Below, one piece after another: positions 19,417-27,783 of a stretch of 64,000 nucleotides of DNA. The translations under genes were made by a program, and so were the position numbers. The stretch comes from Comamonadaceae bacterium (GTDB taxonomy: Bacteria; Pseudomonadota; Gammaproteobacteria; Burkholderiales; Rhodocyclaceae). Within the stretch, counting starts at the first letter, position 1; each line of letters opens with the position of its first letter. The stretch lies in NCBI GenBank assembly GCA_029255645.1, contig JANLJE010000005.1:42737-106736 (forward strand). Direction: 5' to 3'. Below the pieces are notes generated by a model. It did not search any database and was not told the origin of the DNA. It saw only the letters and a list, made by a program, of their open reading frames with translations.

Positions 19417-19946
19417 TGGCCGCCACTCAGGAACCACGTCCGCCACTCGAACAACTGGAGGCCCTGCTGACACAGGCCATGGCCGGGCGGCCCCGCCAGT
19501 TGAACTGGGGCCAGCCCCAGTTGATGAGCCAGAGCCTGGAACGGGTGCGCGACGCCCTGGGCGGACGCCGGGCCATGGACAAGGGGCAGCGCATCGCCCG
19601 GGGCCTGATGGCCTTTCGCATCCAGGGCAGCAACACCGATTTTGTCCATCTCAAATACGCCTGCCAGGGCCTGGCCCTGCCCATGGACTGGGAATCCCGG
19701 CAGTTGCTGGCCGACGAGGCCCAGGTGCAGCGCCTGTTGCAGCGGGTGCTGGATTTTCGTCATGACCGCCGCCGCTTCGCCGCCTGCTACCAAGGCTTGC
19801 TGGCCTCATTTCAGCGGGTCATGGAAACCGAATTTCCCGCCGGCAGCGCCATCGCCAGGAACCGGGAACTGCTGCGGCAATTCCTGCAGCAAGCGCAGGA
19901 CGAGCCGCCCGCCGCCCGCCACCCGCCACCCCGCACGCACCCCTGA
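19416..19946 (+). CDS. Short third gene of the ZorAB operon, possible truncated ZorC
   Basis: The 176-residue predicted soluble protein starts at an ATG overlapping the zorB stop. It is helical, with VHLKYACQGLALPMDW and RRRFAACYQGLLASF as the most conserved-looking stretches. These remind me of the N-terminal half of EH-signature (ZorC) proteins, which are normally about 500-600 residues long. The reading ends in a Pro/His/Arg run (about 160-176) that does not look like a folded domain and lies at a C-rich junction with a 12-bp repeat. No ZorD helicase, ZorE nuclease or other effector follows. Either a ZorC stump left by a deletion, or a small dedicated partner. Assignment uncertain. Confidence 0.5.
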   Translation: MAATQEPRPPLEQLEALLTQAMAGRPRQLNWGQPQLMSQSLERVRDALGGRRAMDKGQRIARGLMAFRIQGSNTDFVHLKYACQGLALPMDWESRQLLADEAQVQRLLQRVLDFRHDRRRFAACYQGLLASFQRVMETEFPAGSAIARNRELLRQFLQQAQDEPPAARHPPPRTHP

Positions 19947-19955
19947 TCCGACCCC

Positions 19956-20000
19956 ATGTCCGACCCCATGTCCGACCCCATGTCCGACCCCATGTCCGAC
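19956..20000 (+). repeat. 12-bp tandem repeat carrying four in-frame start codons
   Basis: Units of atgtccgacccc start at 19956, 19968, 19980 and 19992 (the last diverges after 9 bp). Each supplies an ATG in the same frame, encoding Met-Ser-Asp-Pro. No clear Shine-Dalgarno precedes the array, so the true start of the following gene could be any of the four. Confidence 0.95.
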
Positions 20001-20363
20001 ACATCCCCCTGCATGAACTGCGGCGCCTGCTGCTCTGGCTTGCGCGTTTCCTTCTACTGGGCCGAAGCCGACGACGCCCCGGGCGGCCTGGTGCCCGTGG
20101 CCCTGACCGAATCCGTTTCTCTTCATCTGCGCTGCATGAAAGTGGATGACCGGGAATCCTGGCGCTGCGTGGCCCTGGAGGGCAGGGTGGGCGTGAGCGT
20201 TTCCTGTGCCATTTACCCGCTGCGTTCCAGCACCTGCCGGGAGTTCGACCCCTACGACGCCGACGGCCGGCCCCAGGAAGCTTGCAACCGGGCAAGGGCC
20301 AGGCATGGCTTGTTGCCGCTAAGGCAAGGGCGCGGTGGTGTGGTCGCGGATCCAGGTTCATGA
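19956..20363 (+). CDS. YkgJ-family CxxCxxCC zinc/iron-chelating protein
   Basis: The 135-residue protein has the family signature CMNCGACC near the N-terminus and further Cys in HLRCMKVDD, WRCVAL, SCAIYPLRSSTCREFD and EACNRAR. These proteins probably bind a metal or Fe-S cluster; the function is unknown. The first four candidate starts lie in a 12-bp repeat; the last, at 19992, would already give a normal-looking protein (MSDTSPCMNCG). The C-terminal tail after ARARHGL is not conserved-looking. Confidence 0.85.
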   Translation: MSDPMSDPMSDPMSDTSPCMNCGACCSGLRVSFYWAEADDAPGGLVPVALTESVSLHLRCMKVDDRESWRCVALEGRVGVSVSCAIYPLRSSTCREFDPYDADGRPQEACNRARARHGLLPLRQGRGGVVADPGS

Positions 20364-20540
20364 AAGGCGCGCCATCGTGCTATAAACATTGCTGTTATCC
20401 TGATCCTCCTCTGGCTGCCGGGGCGGGTGGTTTTCACCATGCCGGGCGGTTTCATCCCATCCTGCGGGTCATTGCCATGGTCGTGGTTTTGCTCGACGTC
20501 ATCCGTGGCCGCCGCTCTTTATGACGAGATTGAAGCCTTG

Positions 20541-21317
20541 ATGATCGAATCCATCCTGCTGACCGCTGCCCGCGTCTCCACCTTTGCCCAGAAGCGCCAT
20601 CTGACCAATGCCAGCGGTTTCTTTTTCGAGCGCGACCAACACCTGTTTCTGGTTACCAGCCGGCATGTGATGGTCGATGAGTCCAGCAAGCACTTCCCCG
20701 ATCGCATCGAGATCGAACTTCACACTGACTCGGAGAACATGGCCCGCTCCACCGGTTTTTCGATTCCCCTGTATCGGGATGGCCAGAGTACCTGGCGCCA
20801 GGGCCGGGACCGGGCTGGAGATATCGATGTGGCGGTGATCGAGATCGACCGCGCGGCCCTGCCGGCGACGACGGTTTATCGCGCCTTCACCCCCCAGCAC
20901 CTGCATGGTTCGCTGCAACAGGTTTCGGTCGGCACTTCGCTGCTGGTGGTGGGTTTTCCCCTGGGCTTTCATGACACCTTGCATCACTTGCCGGTGGCTC
21001 GTCATGCGGTGATTGCTTCCTCGTTCGTCCTGCGTTTCCAGGGCAAGGGTTACTTTCTCACCGATGCCCGCACTCACCGGGGCACCAGCGGCGCGCCGGT
21101 CGTGATGCATGCTTCGGAGCGCGACACCATTTCCGGGGATTTGCCGTGGATCCTGCTCGGCATCCATTCCTCGCGCCTCGACATGGGCACCCGGGACGTG
21201 CTCCTGGATGAGGCGCTGGGGCTAAATTGCGTCTGGTATGCCGATATCTTGATGACGCTGACCGAGGAGCCCGAGCTGATTGCTCAGGAAGTGTCGGGCG
21301 AAGTGTCGGATGACTGA
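20541..21317 (+). CDS. Trypsin-like serine peptidase
   Basis: The 258-residue protein has an apparent catalytic triad H42 (VTSRHVMVD), D96 (GDIDVAVIEID) and S183 (HRGTSGAPV), the order of chymotrypsin-fold peptidases. There is no PDZ domain and no clear signal peptide from ATG 20541, so it may act in the cytoplasm. An in-frame start at 20427 would add a hydrophobic N-terminus. The substrate is unknown. Proteases of this plain type occur as effectors in defence loci, and it lies 1.1 kb from the zor-like genes, but a separate CxxCxxCC gene stands between them. The gap 20364-20540 shows nothing else. Confidence 0.7.
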   Translation: MIESILLTAARVSTFAQKRHLTNASGFFFERDQHLFLVTSRHVMVDESSKHFPDRIEIELHTDSENMARSTGFSIPLYRDGQSTWRQGRDRAGDIDVAVIEIDRAALPATTVYRAFTPQHLHGSLQQVSVGTSLLVVGFPLGFHDTLHHLPVARHAVIASSFVLRFQGKGYFLTDARTHRGTSGAPVVMHASERDTISGDLPWILLGIHSSRLDMGTRDVLLDEALGLNCVWYADILMTLTEEPELIAQEVSGEVSDD

Positions 21318-21339
21318 AGTGCCGCTCGCCCGACACTTC
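21288..21339. other. 14-bp inverted repeat spanning the protease stop codon
   Basis: Left arm 21288-21301 (gaagtgtcgggcga) and right arm 21326-21339 are perfect complements, with a 24-nt loop containing the stop codon. A second partial copy of the left arm (21298-21309) can pair with 21331-21342 instead, giving alternative hairpins. It lies between convergent genes (protease and tex) and may end transcription, but there is no T tract. Confidence 0.6.
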
Positions 21340-21363
21340 GCCCCTGCGCACCCTTCCGGCCCT

Positions 21364-21397
21364 GCCGGCTCAGTGTTTCAGCCGGCTCAGCGTTTCA
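21364..21397. repeat. 17-bp tandem duplication at the tex stop codon
   Basis: Two copies of gccggctcagtgtttca differ at one base (21364-21380 and 21381-21397). The tex stop codon (21387-21389) is in the right-hand copy, so the last residues of Tex are encoded by the duplicated unit. Confidence 0.85.
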
Positions 21398-23717
21398 GCC
21401 TGGCAAAGGCCGCCGCCATGGAACCCCCCGCCGGTGCGGCTTCCTGACGTCTGGGCGCCGGGCTGTTGCGCCGGCCTCGTGAATCAGGTGCGCGGCCCTG
21501 GCCCGGGGCCGGTTCCCGGCGGGCCGGGGCAGCCTCGTCGTCAAGGCGCAGGGTAAGGCTGATGCGCTGGCGCGGCAGGTCCACTTCCAGCACCTTCACC
21601 TTCACCACGGCGCCGGCCTTGACCACTTCATGGGGGTCCTTGACATACTGGGTGGACAGGCAGGAAACATGCACCAGACCATCCTGGTGCACCCCGATAT
21701 CCACGAAGGCGCCGAAGGCGGCGACGTTGGTGACCACGCCTTCGAGGATCATGCCGGGCTTTAAGTCCTGCACCGCTTCGATGCCCTCCGTGAAGCTGGC
21801 GGTCTTGAACTCGGGGCGCGGGTCGCGGCCGGGTTTTTCCAGCTCCTTGAGAATGTCCTGCACCGTGGGCAGGCCGAATTTCTCGTCGGTGTATCGGGCC
21901 GGGTTCAGGGCCCGGACGAGGCGGGAATCGCCGATCACGTCCTTGATGCCCTTCTTGATGTCGGCCAGGATCTTTTCCACCAGCGGATAGGCCTCCGGGT
22001 GCACGGCGGAAGCATCGAGGGGATTGTCGCCATTGGGCACGCGCAAAAAGCCGGCGGCCAGTTCGAAGGTCTTGTCGCCCAGGCGTGGCACCTTTTTCAG
22101 GTCGCTGCGGCGGTTGAAGGCCCCGTTACTGTCCCGGAAGCCGACGATGTGGGCAGCCAGGCCGGCGTTGAGGCCGGAAATGCGGGTGAGGAGCGCAATC
22201 GAGGCGGTATTCACATCCACCCCCACGGCGTTTACGCAGTCTTCCACCACCGCATCGAGGCTCCTGGCCAGCTTGCTCTGGGAAACGTCGTGCTGATACT
22301 GGCCGACGCCGATCGACTTGGGGTCGATCTTCACCAGTTCCGCGAGCGGGTCTTGCAGGCGGCGGGCGATGGAGACCGCGCCCCTGAGCGACACATCCAG
22401 ATCCGGGAATTCCTTTGCAGCCAATTCGGAGGCCGAATAGACCGAGGCCCCGGCTTCGGAGACCACGATTCTGGTGAGTTTCAGCTCCGGGTGGCGGCTC
22501 ATCAGCTCGGCTACCAGCTTGTCGCTCTCGCGGCTGGCGGTGCCGTTACCGATCGCCACCAGCTGCACGCCGAATTGCTTGCAGATTTTGGCCAGGATGT
22601 CGATGGAACCGTCCCAGTCATTGCGCGGTTCGTGCGGGTAGATGGTGGCGGTCTGCAAAAGCTTGCCGGTGGCGTCCACCACGGCCACCTTGCAGCCGGT
22701 GCGGATGCCCGGGTCCAGGCCCAGGGTGCACTTCGCCCCGGCGGGGGCGGCCAGGAGCAGATCCTTGAGGTTGCGGGCAAAGACGTGGATGGCTTCTGCC
22801 TCGGCGCGCTCCCGCAGGGCCTGCATCGATTCCAGTTCCAGGTGCAGGAAAATCTTGATCTTCCAGGCCCAGCGCACCGTGTCATTGAGCCACTTGTCGG
22901 CCGGGCGGCCCATGTCCTTGATGCCGAAACGGGCGGCGATGCGCTGTTCGCAGGGATTGGGACCGGGTTTCAGCTGTTCCGGGTCGAGCTCGGAATCGAG
23001 CACCAGGGCCACGTTCAGCACTCCTTCGTTGCGGCCCCGCAAAAGGGCCAGGGCGCGGTGGGACGGCATCTGGGTGATCGGTTCGGCAAAGTCGAACCAG
23101 TCGCGGAACTTGGCGCCTTCGTTTTCCTTGCCTTCGACGACGGAGGATTTCACGACCCCATGGTCGTTCAGGTATTCCCGCAACTGGCCCAGGAGCGTGG
23201 CATCCTCGGCGAATTTCTCCATGAGGATTTGCCGGGCGCCGTCCAGCACCGCCTTGATGTCGGCAAAGCCGGCTTCGGCATCGAGAAAACGGGCCGCTTC
23301 GGTTTCCGGCACCCGCATGGGGTCGTCCAGCAAGGCCAGGGCCAAAGGCTCGATGCCGGCTTCCCGGGCGATCTGGGCCTTGGTGCGGCGCTTTGGCTTA
23401 TAGGGCAGGTACAGGTCTTCCAGCCGCTGCTTGGTTTCGGCCGCGAGGATTTCCGCCTGCAACTCCGGGGTGAGCTTGCCCTGTTCCTCGATGCTGGCGA
23501 GGATGGCCGTGCGCCGCGCTTCCAGTTCCCGCAGGTAGCCGAGGCGATCTTCCAGGTTGCGTAGCTGGGTATCGTCCAGGCCGCCGGTGACTTCCTTGCG
23601 GTAACGGGCGATGAAGGGCACGGTGGCGCCTTCGTCCAGCAGCTGGACGGCGGCCATGACCTGGGCGGGGCGCACGCCGAGTTCATGGGCGATGCGGTGT
23701 TCGATGGGTGCGAGCAT
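21387..23717 (-). CDS. tex: Tex-family S1 RNA-binding transcription accessory protein
   Basis: The 776-residue protein, usual family length, carries the Tex N-terminal helical region ([32 protein letters not shown]), a YqgF/RNase H-like fold ([17 protein letters not shown]), helix-hairpin-helix motifs ([13 protein letters not shown]) and a C-terminal S1 domain (about 648-720, [26 protein letters not shown]). Tex binds nucleic acid and affects transcription and stress survival. The start [12 protein letters not shown] at 23717 fits the family; the longer reading to 23774 adds 19 residues with no match. Confidence 0.93.
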   Translation of the reverse strand: MLAPIEHRIAHELGVRPAQVMAAVQLLDEGATVPFIARYRKEVTGGLDDTQLRNLEDRLGYLRELEARRTAILASIEEQGKLTPELQAEILAAETKQRLEDLYLPYKPKRRTKAQIAREAGIEPLALALLDDPMRVPETEAARFLDAEAGFADIKAVLDGARQILMEKFAEDATLLGQLREYLNDHGVVKSSVVEGKENEGAKFRDWFDFAEPITQMPSHRALALLRGRNEGVLNVALVLDSELDPEQLKPGPNPCEQRIAARFGIKDMGRPADKWLNDTVRWAWKIKIFLHLELESMQALRERAEAEAIHVFARNLKDLLLAAPAGAKCTLGLDPGIRTGCKVAVVDATGKLLQTATIYPHEPRNDWDGSIDILAKICKQFGVQLVAIGNGTASRESDKLVAELMSRHPELKLTRIVVSEAGASVYSASELAAKEFPDLDVSLRGAVSIARRLQDPLAELVKIDPKSIGVGQYQHDVSQSKLARSLDAVVEDCVNAVGVDVNTASIALLTRISGLNAGLAAHIVGFRDSNGAFNRRSDLKKVPRLGDKTFELAAGFLRVPNGDNPLDASAVHPEAYPLVEKILADIKKGIKDVIGDSRLVRALNPARYTDEKFGLPTVQDILKELEKPGRDPRPEFKTASFTEGIEAVQDLKPGMILEGVVTNVAAFGAFVDIGVHQDGLVHVSCLSTQYVKDPHEVVKAGAVVKVKVLEVDLPRQRISLTLRLDDEAAPARREPAPGQGRAPDSRGRRNSPAPRRQEAAPAGGSMAAAFARLKR

Positions 23718-23884
23718 GGGGTCGGAGCTTTTTCGAAAAGGGCGAACCATGCCAAAAGCAGGCGGGAATGGCAAGCCGGGGCCAAGCCTGGCCCGTCATG
23801 CAGACCGGCTCAGATGCCTGTCACCTGAATGAAAAAATGGAGTAGCATGCTGCGGTATTCGCTAATCATTTCAAGGGGGGGTAT

Positions 23885-24334
23885 ATGAAAGTTGAAACAT
23901 TTCTGTTTGGTGCGGTGGATGTCGATCCTGAACAAATCATCGAGTTTCCCAATGGTCTGTTGAGCTTCGAAAACAACAAACGTTTCATGCTGATTCACGA
24001 AGCCGAAGGTGAGGACCCGGTCAGCTTTACCCTGCAGTCCCTCGATGATGCCAACCTGGCCCTGCAGGTCATCGATCCTGCCGCCTTGGGTTTTACTTAT
24101 GAACTGGCTTTGAGCGATGCCGAAACCGCCCTGATCAAGCTCGATGACCCGGCTGACGCGGCGGTGGTCCTGGTGTTGTTCAAGCAGGAAGCGGCCCCGG
24201 ATTCTGCCGGGATCGGCGCCAATTTGCGCGCGCCGCTGATCATCAACACCAAGACGCGTCTGGGGCTGCAGAAAGTGCTGACCCATGTCCGTCCTAATGT
24301 GGTGCTCTCCAACCTGAGCAGCGTGGCCGGCTGA
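23885..24334 (+). CDS. fliW: Flagellar assembly factor FliW
   Basis: FliW binds flagellin and the translational repressor CsrA, linking flagellin level to its translation. The 149-residue protein has typical blocks: [19 protein letters not shown], a central [18 protein letters not shown] and C-terminal [21 protein letters not shown] run of seven G with aagg precedes the ATG. No flagellar, flagellin or csrA gene is close by, so the gene stands alone here. It faces the large GGDEF-EAL gene across a shared terminator. Confidence 0.92.
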   Translation: MKVETFLFGAVDVDPEQIIEFPNGLLSFENNKRFMLIHEAEGEDPVSFTLQSLDDANLALQVIDPAALGFTYELALSDAETALIKLDDPADAAVVLVLFKQEAAPDSAGIGANLRAPLIINTKTRLGLQKVLTHVRPNVVLSNLSSVAG

Positions 24335-24389
24335 ACACTGCCCCGCCAACACTGCCCCGCCAACACTGTCACGCCAACACTGTCACGCC
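24334..24389. repeat. 14-bp tandem repeat, four copies, directly after fliW
   Basis: Units at 24334, 24348, 24362 and 24376: two of aacactgccccgcc then two of aacactgtcacgcc. The first base is the last base of the fliW stop. Just beyond, a perfect 13-bp tandem duplication (cgttcctgcaaaa) covers 24394-24419. No spacers, so not a CRISPR array. Confidence 0.93.
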
Positions 24390-24415
24390 ATTTCGTTCCT
24401 GCAAAACGTTCCTGC

Positions 24416-24446
24416 AAAAAAAAACCCGGGGCTTCCCGGGTTTTTC
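24416..24446. terminator. bidirectional intrinsic terminator
   Basis: An A run leads into a cccggg/cccggg stem with a gcttc-side loop and a T run (aaaaacccggg ... cccgggttttt). It serves both fliW on the plus strand and the CBS-GGDEF-EAL gene, which ends at 24448 on the minus strand. Confidence 0.9.
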
Positions 24447-24447
24447 A

Positions 24448-27400
24448 TTAATTCGTCTGCCGTAGCCCTGAAACCATCTGCTGCAACCGGTGCAGGCCGC
24501 GGATGACCTCCTCGCTGCTCCGGGCAAAGGCCTGCTGTTGTTCCGGGCTGGCCTGACCGGCCTGCAGCAGTTCCTTGACGAGGGCATGCATGGCGTCGTT
24601 CTGGCGCACGAGTTCCGCGTAGCTTTCCAGATGCCCGTAATCCTTGCGGCCCTGAGTGGCAAGCCAGCGTCCCAGACGGCAGTGCTGCCCATCGCCAAGA
24701 CTCTGGCCGGACCGTGCCAGCTTGCCGGACTGGAGCTGGGCCTCGACCTGGGTGCGCCAGTGGCGGAGCTCCACTTCGGCGGCCACCAGGGGAAAGTCCT
24801 CGCGCCGCCACTGTTCTTCCGCGGCAGTCACCCAGGCAGGAGGGGGTTCGAAAGCGCGGATCCAGCTCAGGACCTGATCGCCCGGCATGGGGCGGGCAAT
24901 GGCGTAGCCTTGGGCCTGGATGCAGCCCAGCCGGATCAGCAGGGTGCCATGGGCTTCCGACTCCACGCCTTCGGCGACCACCTGGCGCTGGAAGGCCGCC
25001 GTGAGACCGATGATGCCCTCGACAATCGCCAGCGCATCCGGGTCGTCCAGCATTTCCCGCACAAAGGACTGGTCGATCTTCAAGGTGTTGGCGGGCAGGG
25101 ATTTGACGTAGGAGAGGGAGGAATAACCGGTGCCGAAATCATCCAGGGCAAACACCACGCCCAGATCCTGACATTCGAGCATGACCTGTCGGGTGTGCTG
25201 CAGGTCATCCAGCGCAGCCGTTTCCAGCACCTCCAGTTCCAGCAGGTTGGCCGGCACCATGGGGTGATGCGCAAGTTCACGCCGCAGATCGGCAACAAAT
25301 TCCGGCGATTGCAACTGACGCGGTGCCAGGTTGATGCTGACGGGTAGATGAGGGAGTTCGGCCTGCCAGGCTTGCATTTGCTCTAGCGCCTCGTGCAAGA
25401 CCCAACGGCCGATTTCTTCAATCGCTTCATGATTGGCCAGCGGCGGCAGGAAGCGGCCAGGCAGGCGGGGTTCGATCTCGCCCGGAATCTGCCAGCGCAA
25501 CAGGGCTTCGAGTCCCGTGACCAGGCCACTGCACAGATTCACCTTGGGTTGGTAATGGAGCCGGAACTGACCGGCTGCCAGCCCCTGACGGACGTCGATG
25601 ACCAGTTGCCGCAATTCCCGCGCCATCTGGTCCTGGGCCACGTCGAACAGGTAGTAGCGGTTTTGCCCCTGGCGCTTGGCCTCGTACATGGCTTGGTCGG
25701 CATGACGCAGCAGCACATCCCCGTCGTTGCCGTCATCGGGGTAAAGGGTGATGCCGAGCGAGGCGGAAATCTGGAGGGTGTGGCCTTTGCTGTGGATGGG
25801 CTGAGTCAGGCTCTCCAGTACCCGGTCAAGAATGACTTCCAGTTCAGCGAGGTTGCCGATGTCATTGAGCAGCAGCACGAACTCATCGCCGCCCAGCCGT
25901 GCAGCGGTGTCGCTGGCGCGCAGGTGACTGCGCAGGCGGGATGCCACTTCAATGAGGAGCTGGTCGCCGGTGTGGTGGCCGAACTGGTCATTGACCGTCT
26001 TGAAGCCATCCAGATCGAGATAGGCCACGGCCAGGCGGGTGTTGCGGCGCTGGGCCTGGGCTAGGGCCAGATGCAGGCGATCGCCGAGCAGGGTGCGGTT
26101 GGGCAGGCCGGTGAGGCTGTCGTAATGGGCCATGCGCTCCAGGCGTTGTTCGTGCTGCTTCTTGTCGGTGATGTCCGAGAGGATGCCGACGTGCTGGAGG
26201 GTGCCGCCGTGCTCGTCGCGCACGGCGGAAATGGTCATCAACACCATGACGTCAGAGCCATCCTGGCGTTGGCACATCACTTCGCCCTGCCAGTAGCCCT
26301 GCTGTTCCACCTCCTGGAACACATGGTCGAAAAAACGGCTGTCATGGTGGCCGGAATCGAGCCGGCGAGCATGCTGACCCAGCACCGCCTCGCGGTGGTA
26401 GCCCGTGAGGCGGCAGAAGGCGGGGTTCACGTCGATGATGGTGCCTGCCGTGTCGGTAATCAGGATCGCATCGTGGCTGTGGATGAACACCCCGGCGGCC
26501 AGGCGCAGCTGGCGGGTGGCCAGATGACGTTCGGTGACGTCCAGTCCTTCGGCCAGCAGGCGGTGCGGCGAGGCTTCTTCATGATCGAGCTGACGCAACT
26601 GGAAATCGACCCAGCGAGTCTGGCCGGAGAGGTCCCGATACCGGGCTTCAAAGCTGGCGGGGTGACCGGCGAGGGCCTGGGCGAGGGCTTCTTGCAGCCG
26701 GGTCTGTTGCTCTGCGTCATGCGACCACCAGGGCGTTTCCCGGAAGCGGTGGCCCAGCACATCTTCCCGCGGGGTGCCGATCAAGGCCAGGGCCGAGGCG
26801 TTGACCTCGAGCAGATAGCCTTCTGCATCCAGAATCCACATGAACTGGGCGGCTTGTTGAAAAACGCTGCGCCAGCGGGCTTCGGCCTGGGCCAGCTTCT
26901 GGCGGGAACGCAGGATTTTGTGGCTGGACAGGTCCACCAGCTCGCTTTCGAGCCGCTGCAGGAGATCGGCCTCGCTCACCAAGCCCACCAGCAGGCCCTG
27001 TTCATCGACCACCGGCAGGTGGCGGATCTGGCGCTGGTGCATCAGTTCCGCCGCTGCGATGACGGGGGTATGGGGGGTGATGCAGCAAGGATTCGGGGTC
27101 ATGACCTGCAGCACGGGCTGCTGGCGGGTGGTGTGATGCTGGTAGAGGCGTACCACGTCCCGCTCGGTCAGCATGCCCACTGGTTTGCCGGCGGCGACGA
27201 TGATGACGCAGCTGCTGCGGTAGTCGGCCATGGCAAAAACGGCTTCGGCCACGGTGGCCTGGGCCGCCAGGGTGGGCAGGCTGTGCTGCATCACCGACTG
27301 TACATCCTTGAGGCGGCGGTAATAGGCCTGGCTCAGGTGGCGCTCGAAATCCGTGAGGCTGACGATGCCGACCGGGCGCTCGTTCTTGTCGAGTACCAGC

Positions 27401-27702
27401 AAGTGCCGTACTTGATGTGCGGTGACCAGATGATAGGCCTCGCGGAAATTCATGCTTTCCGGGGCGCTGAGGACCGGGGCGTTCATGAAGTCCGCCAGGG
27501 GGGTGTCGTCCGGCAACTGATTGCCGTAGGCCCGCAGCACATCCTGCTCCGTGATGATGCCCAGCACCTGATGATCGACACTCACCAGAATGGAGCTCAC
27601 ATGGGCGCGGGCCAGTTCATCCACGGCTTGCCCCAGGCTGGCCTCGGGCGGCAGGCTGAGGAGCTGGCGGGTCATGATTTCAGAGAGCGGCAGGGATTCC
27701 AT
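24448..27702 (-). CDS. Multidomain signalling protein: 4xCBS-PAS-PAS-GGDEF-EAL-CZB
   Basis: The 1084-residue cytoplasmic protein has four CBS motifs (about 7-60, 70-125, 137-189, 200-251; two Bateman pairs that often sense adenine nucleotides), two PAS domains (about 275-395 and 405-520), a GGDEF domain with intact GGDEF at 604-608, and an EAL domain (EALLRW at 732, DDFGTGYSSLSY, VVAEGVESE). A C-terminal CZB-like zinc-binding domain follows (about 975-1060). Both catalytic signatures look intact, so cyclic-di-GMP synthesis and hydrolysis are both possible. In the CZB part H981, C1008 and H1039 match the zinc ligands, but N1035 replaces the first His of HxxxH. There are no membrane segments. 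Confidence 0.92.
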   Translation of the reverse strand: MESLPLSEIMTRQLLSLPPEASLGQAVDELARAHVSSILVSVDHQVLGIITEQDVLRAYGNQLPDDTPLADFMNAPVLSAPESMNFREAYHLVTAHQVRHLLVLDKNERPVGIVSLTDFERHLSQAYYRRLKDVQSVMQHSLPTLAAQATVAEAVFAMADYRSSCVIIVAAGKPVGMLTERDVVRLYQHHTTRQQPVLQVMTPNPCCITPHTPVIAAAELMHQRQIRHLPVVDEQGLLVGLVSEADLLQRLESELVDLSSHKILRSRQKLAQAEARWRSVFQQAAQFMWILDAEGYLLEVNASALALIGTPREDVLGHRFRETPWWSHDAEQQTRLQEALAQALAGHPASFEARYRDLSGQTRWVDFQLRQLDHEEASPHRLLAEGLDVTERHLATRQLRLAAGVFIHSHDAILITDTAGTIIDVNPAFCRLTGYHREAVLGQHARRLDSGHHDSRFFDHVFQEVEQQGYWQGEVMCQRQDGSDVMVLMTISAVRDEHGGTLQHVGILSDITDKKQHEQRLERMAHYDSLTGLPNRTLLGDRLHLALAQAQRRNTRLAVAYLDLDGFKTVNDQFGHHTGDQLLIEVASRLRSHLRASDTAARLGGDEFVLLLNDIGNLAELEVILDRVLESLTQPIHSKGHTLQISASLGITLYPDDGNDGDVLLRHADQAMYEAKRQGQNRYYLFDVAQDQMARELRQLVIDVRQGLAAGQFRLHYQPKVNLCSGLVTGLEALLRWQIPGEIEPRLPGRFLPPLANHEAIEEIGRWVLHEALEQMQAWQAELPHLPVSINLAPRQLQSPEFVADLRRELAHHPMVPANLLELEVLETAALDDLQHTRQVMLECQDLGVVFALDDFGTGYSSLSYVKSLPANTLKIDQSFVREMLDDPDALAIVEGIIGLTAAFQRQVVAEGVESEAHGTLLIRLGCIQAQGYAIARPMPGDQVLSWIRAFEPPPAWVTAAEEQWRREDFPLVAAEVELRHWRTQVEAQLQSGKLARSGQSLGDGQHCRLGRWLATQGRKDYGHLESYAELVRQNDAMHALVKELLQAGQASPEQQQAFARSSEEVIRGLHRLQQMVSGLRQTN

Positions 27703-27783
27703 GGTGTGTGATGCTCAGGACTGAATGAAGCGGGATTGTAAGGGCGAAAAATAAGGCAAAAAATCGATGATCCTTGTCACAGG

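Noticed and set aside
20427-20540. Upstream start for the serine protease with a hydrophobic N-terminus
   Set aside because: The extra 38 residues are Cys/Ser-rich and unlike a signal peptide; the fold begins near MIESILLTAARV. Kept only as an alternative.
21999-23564. Long plus-strand open frame of 521 codons inside tex
   Set aside because: It is the antisense shadow of tex, a side effect of high GC. It has no ribosome site or family features.
24334-24389. Possible CRISPR array
   Set aside because: The 14-bp units directly abut with no spacers; a plain tandem repeat. The same holds for 43878-43933, 61472-61527 and 62787-62870.
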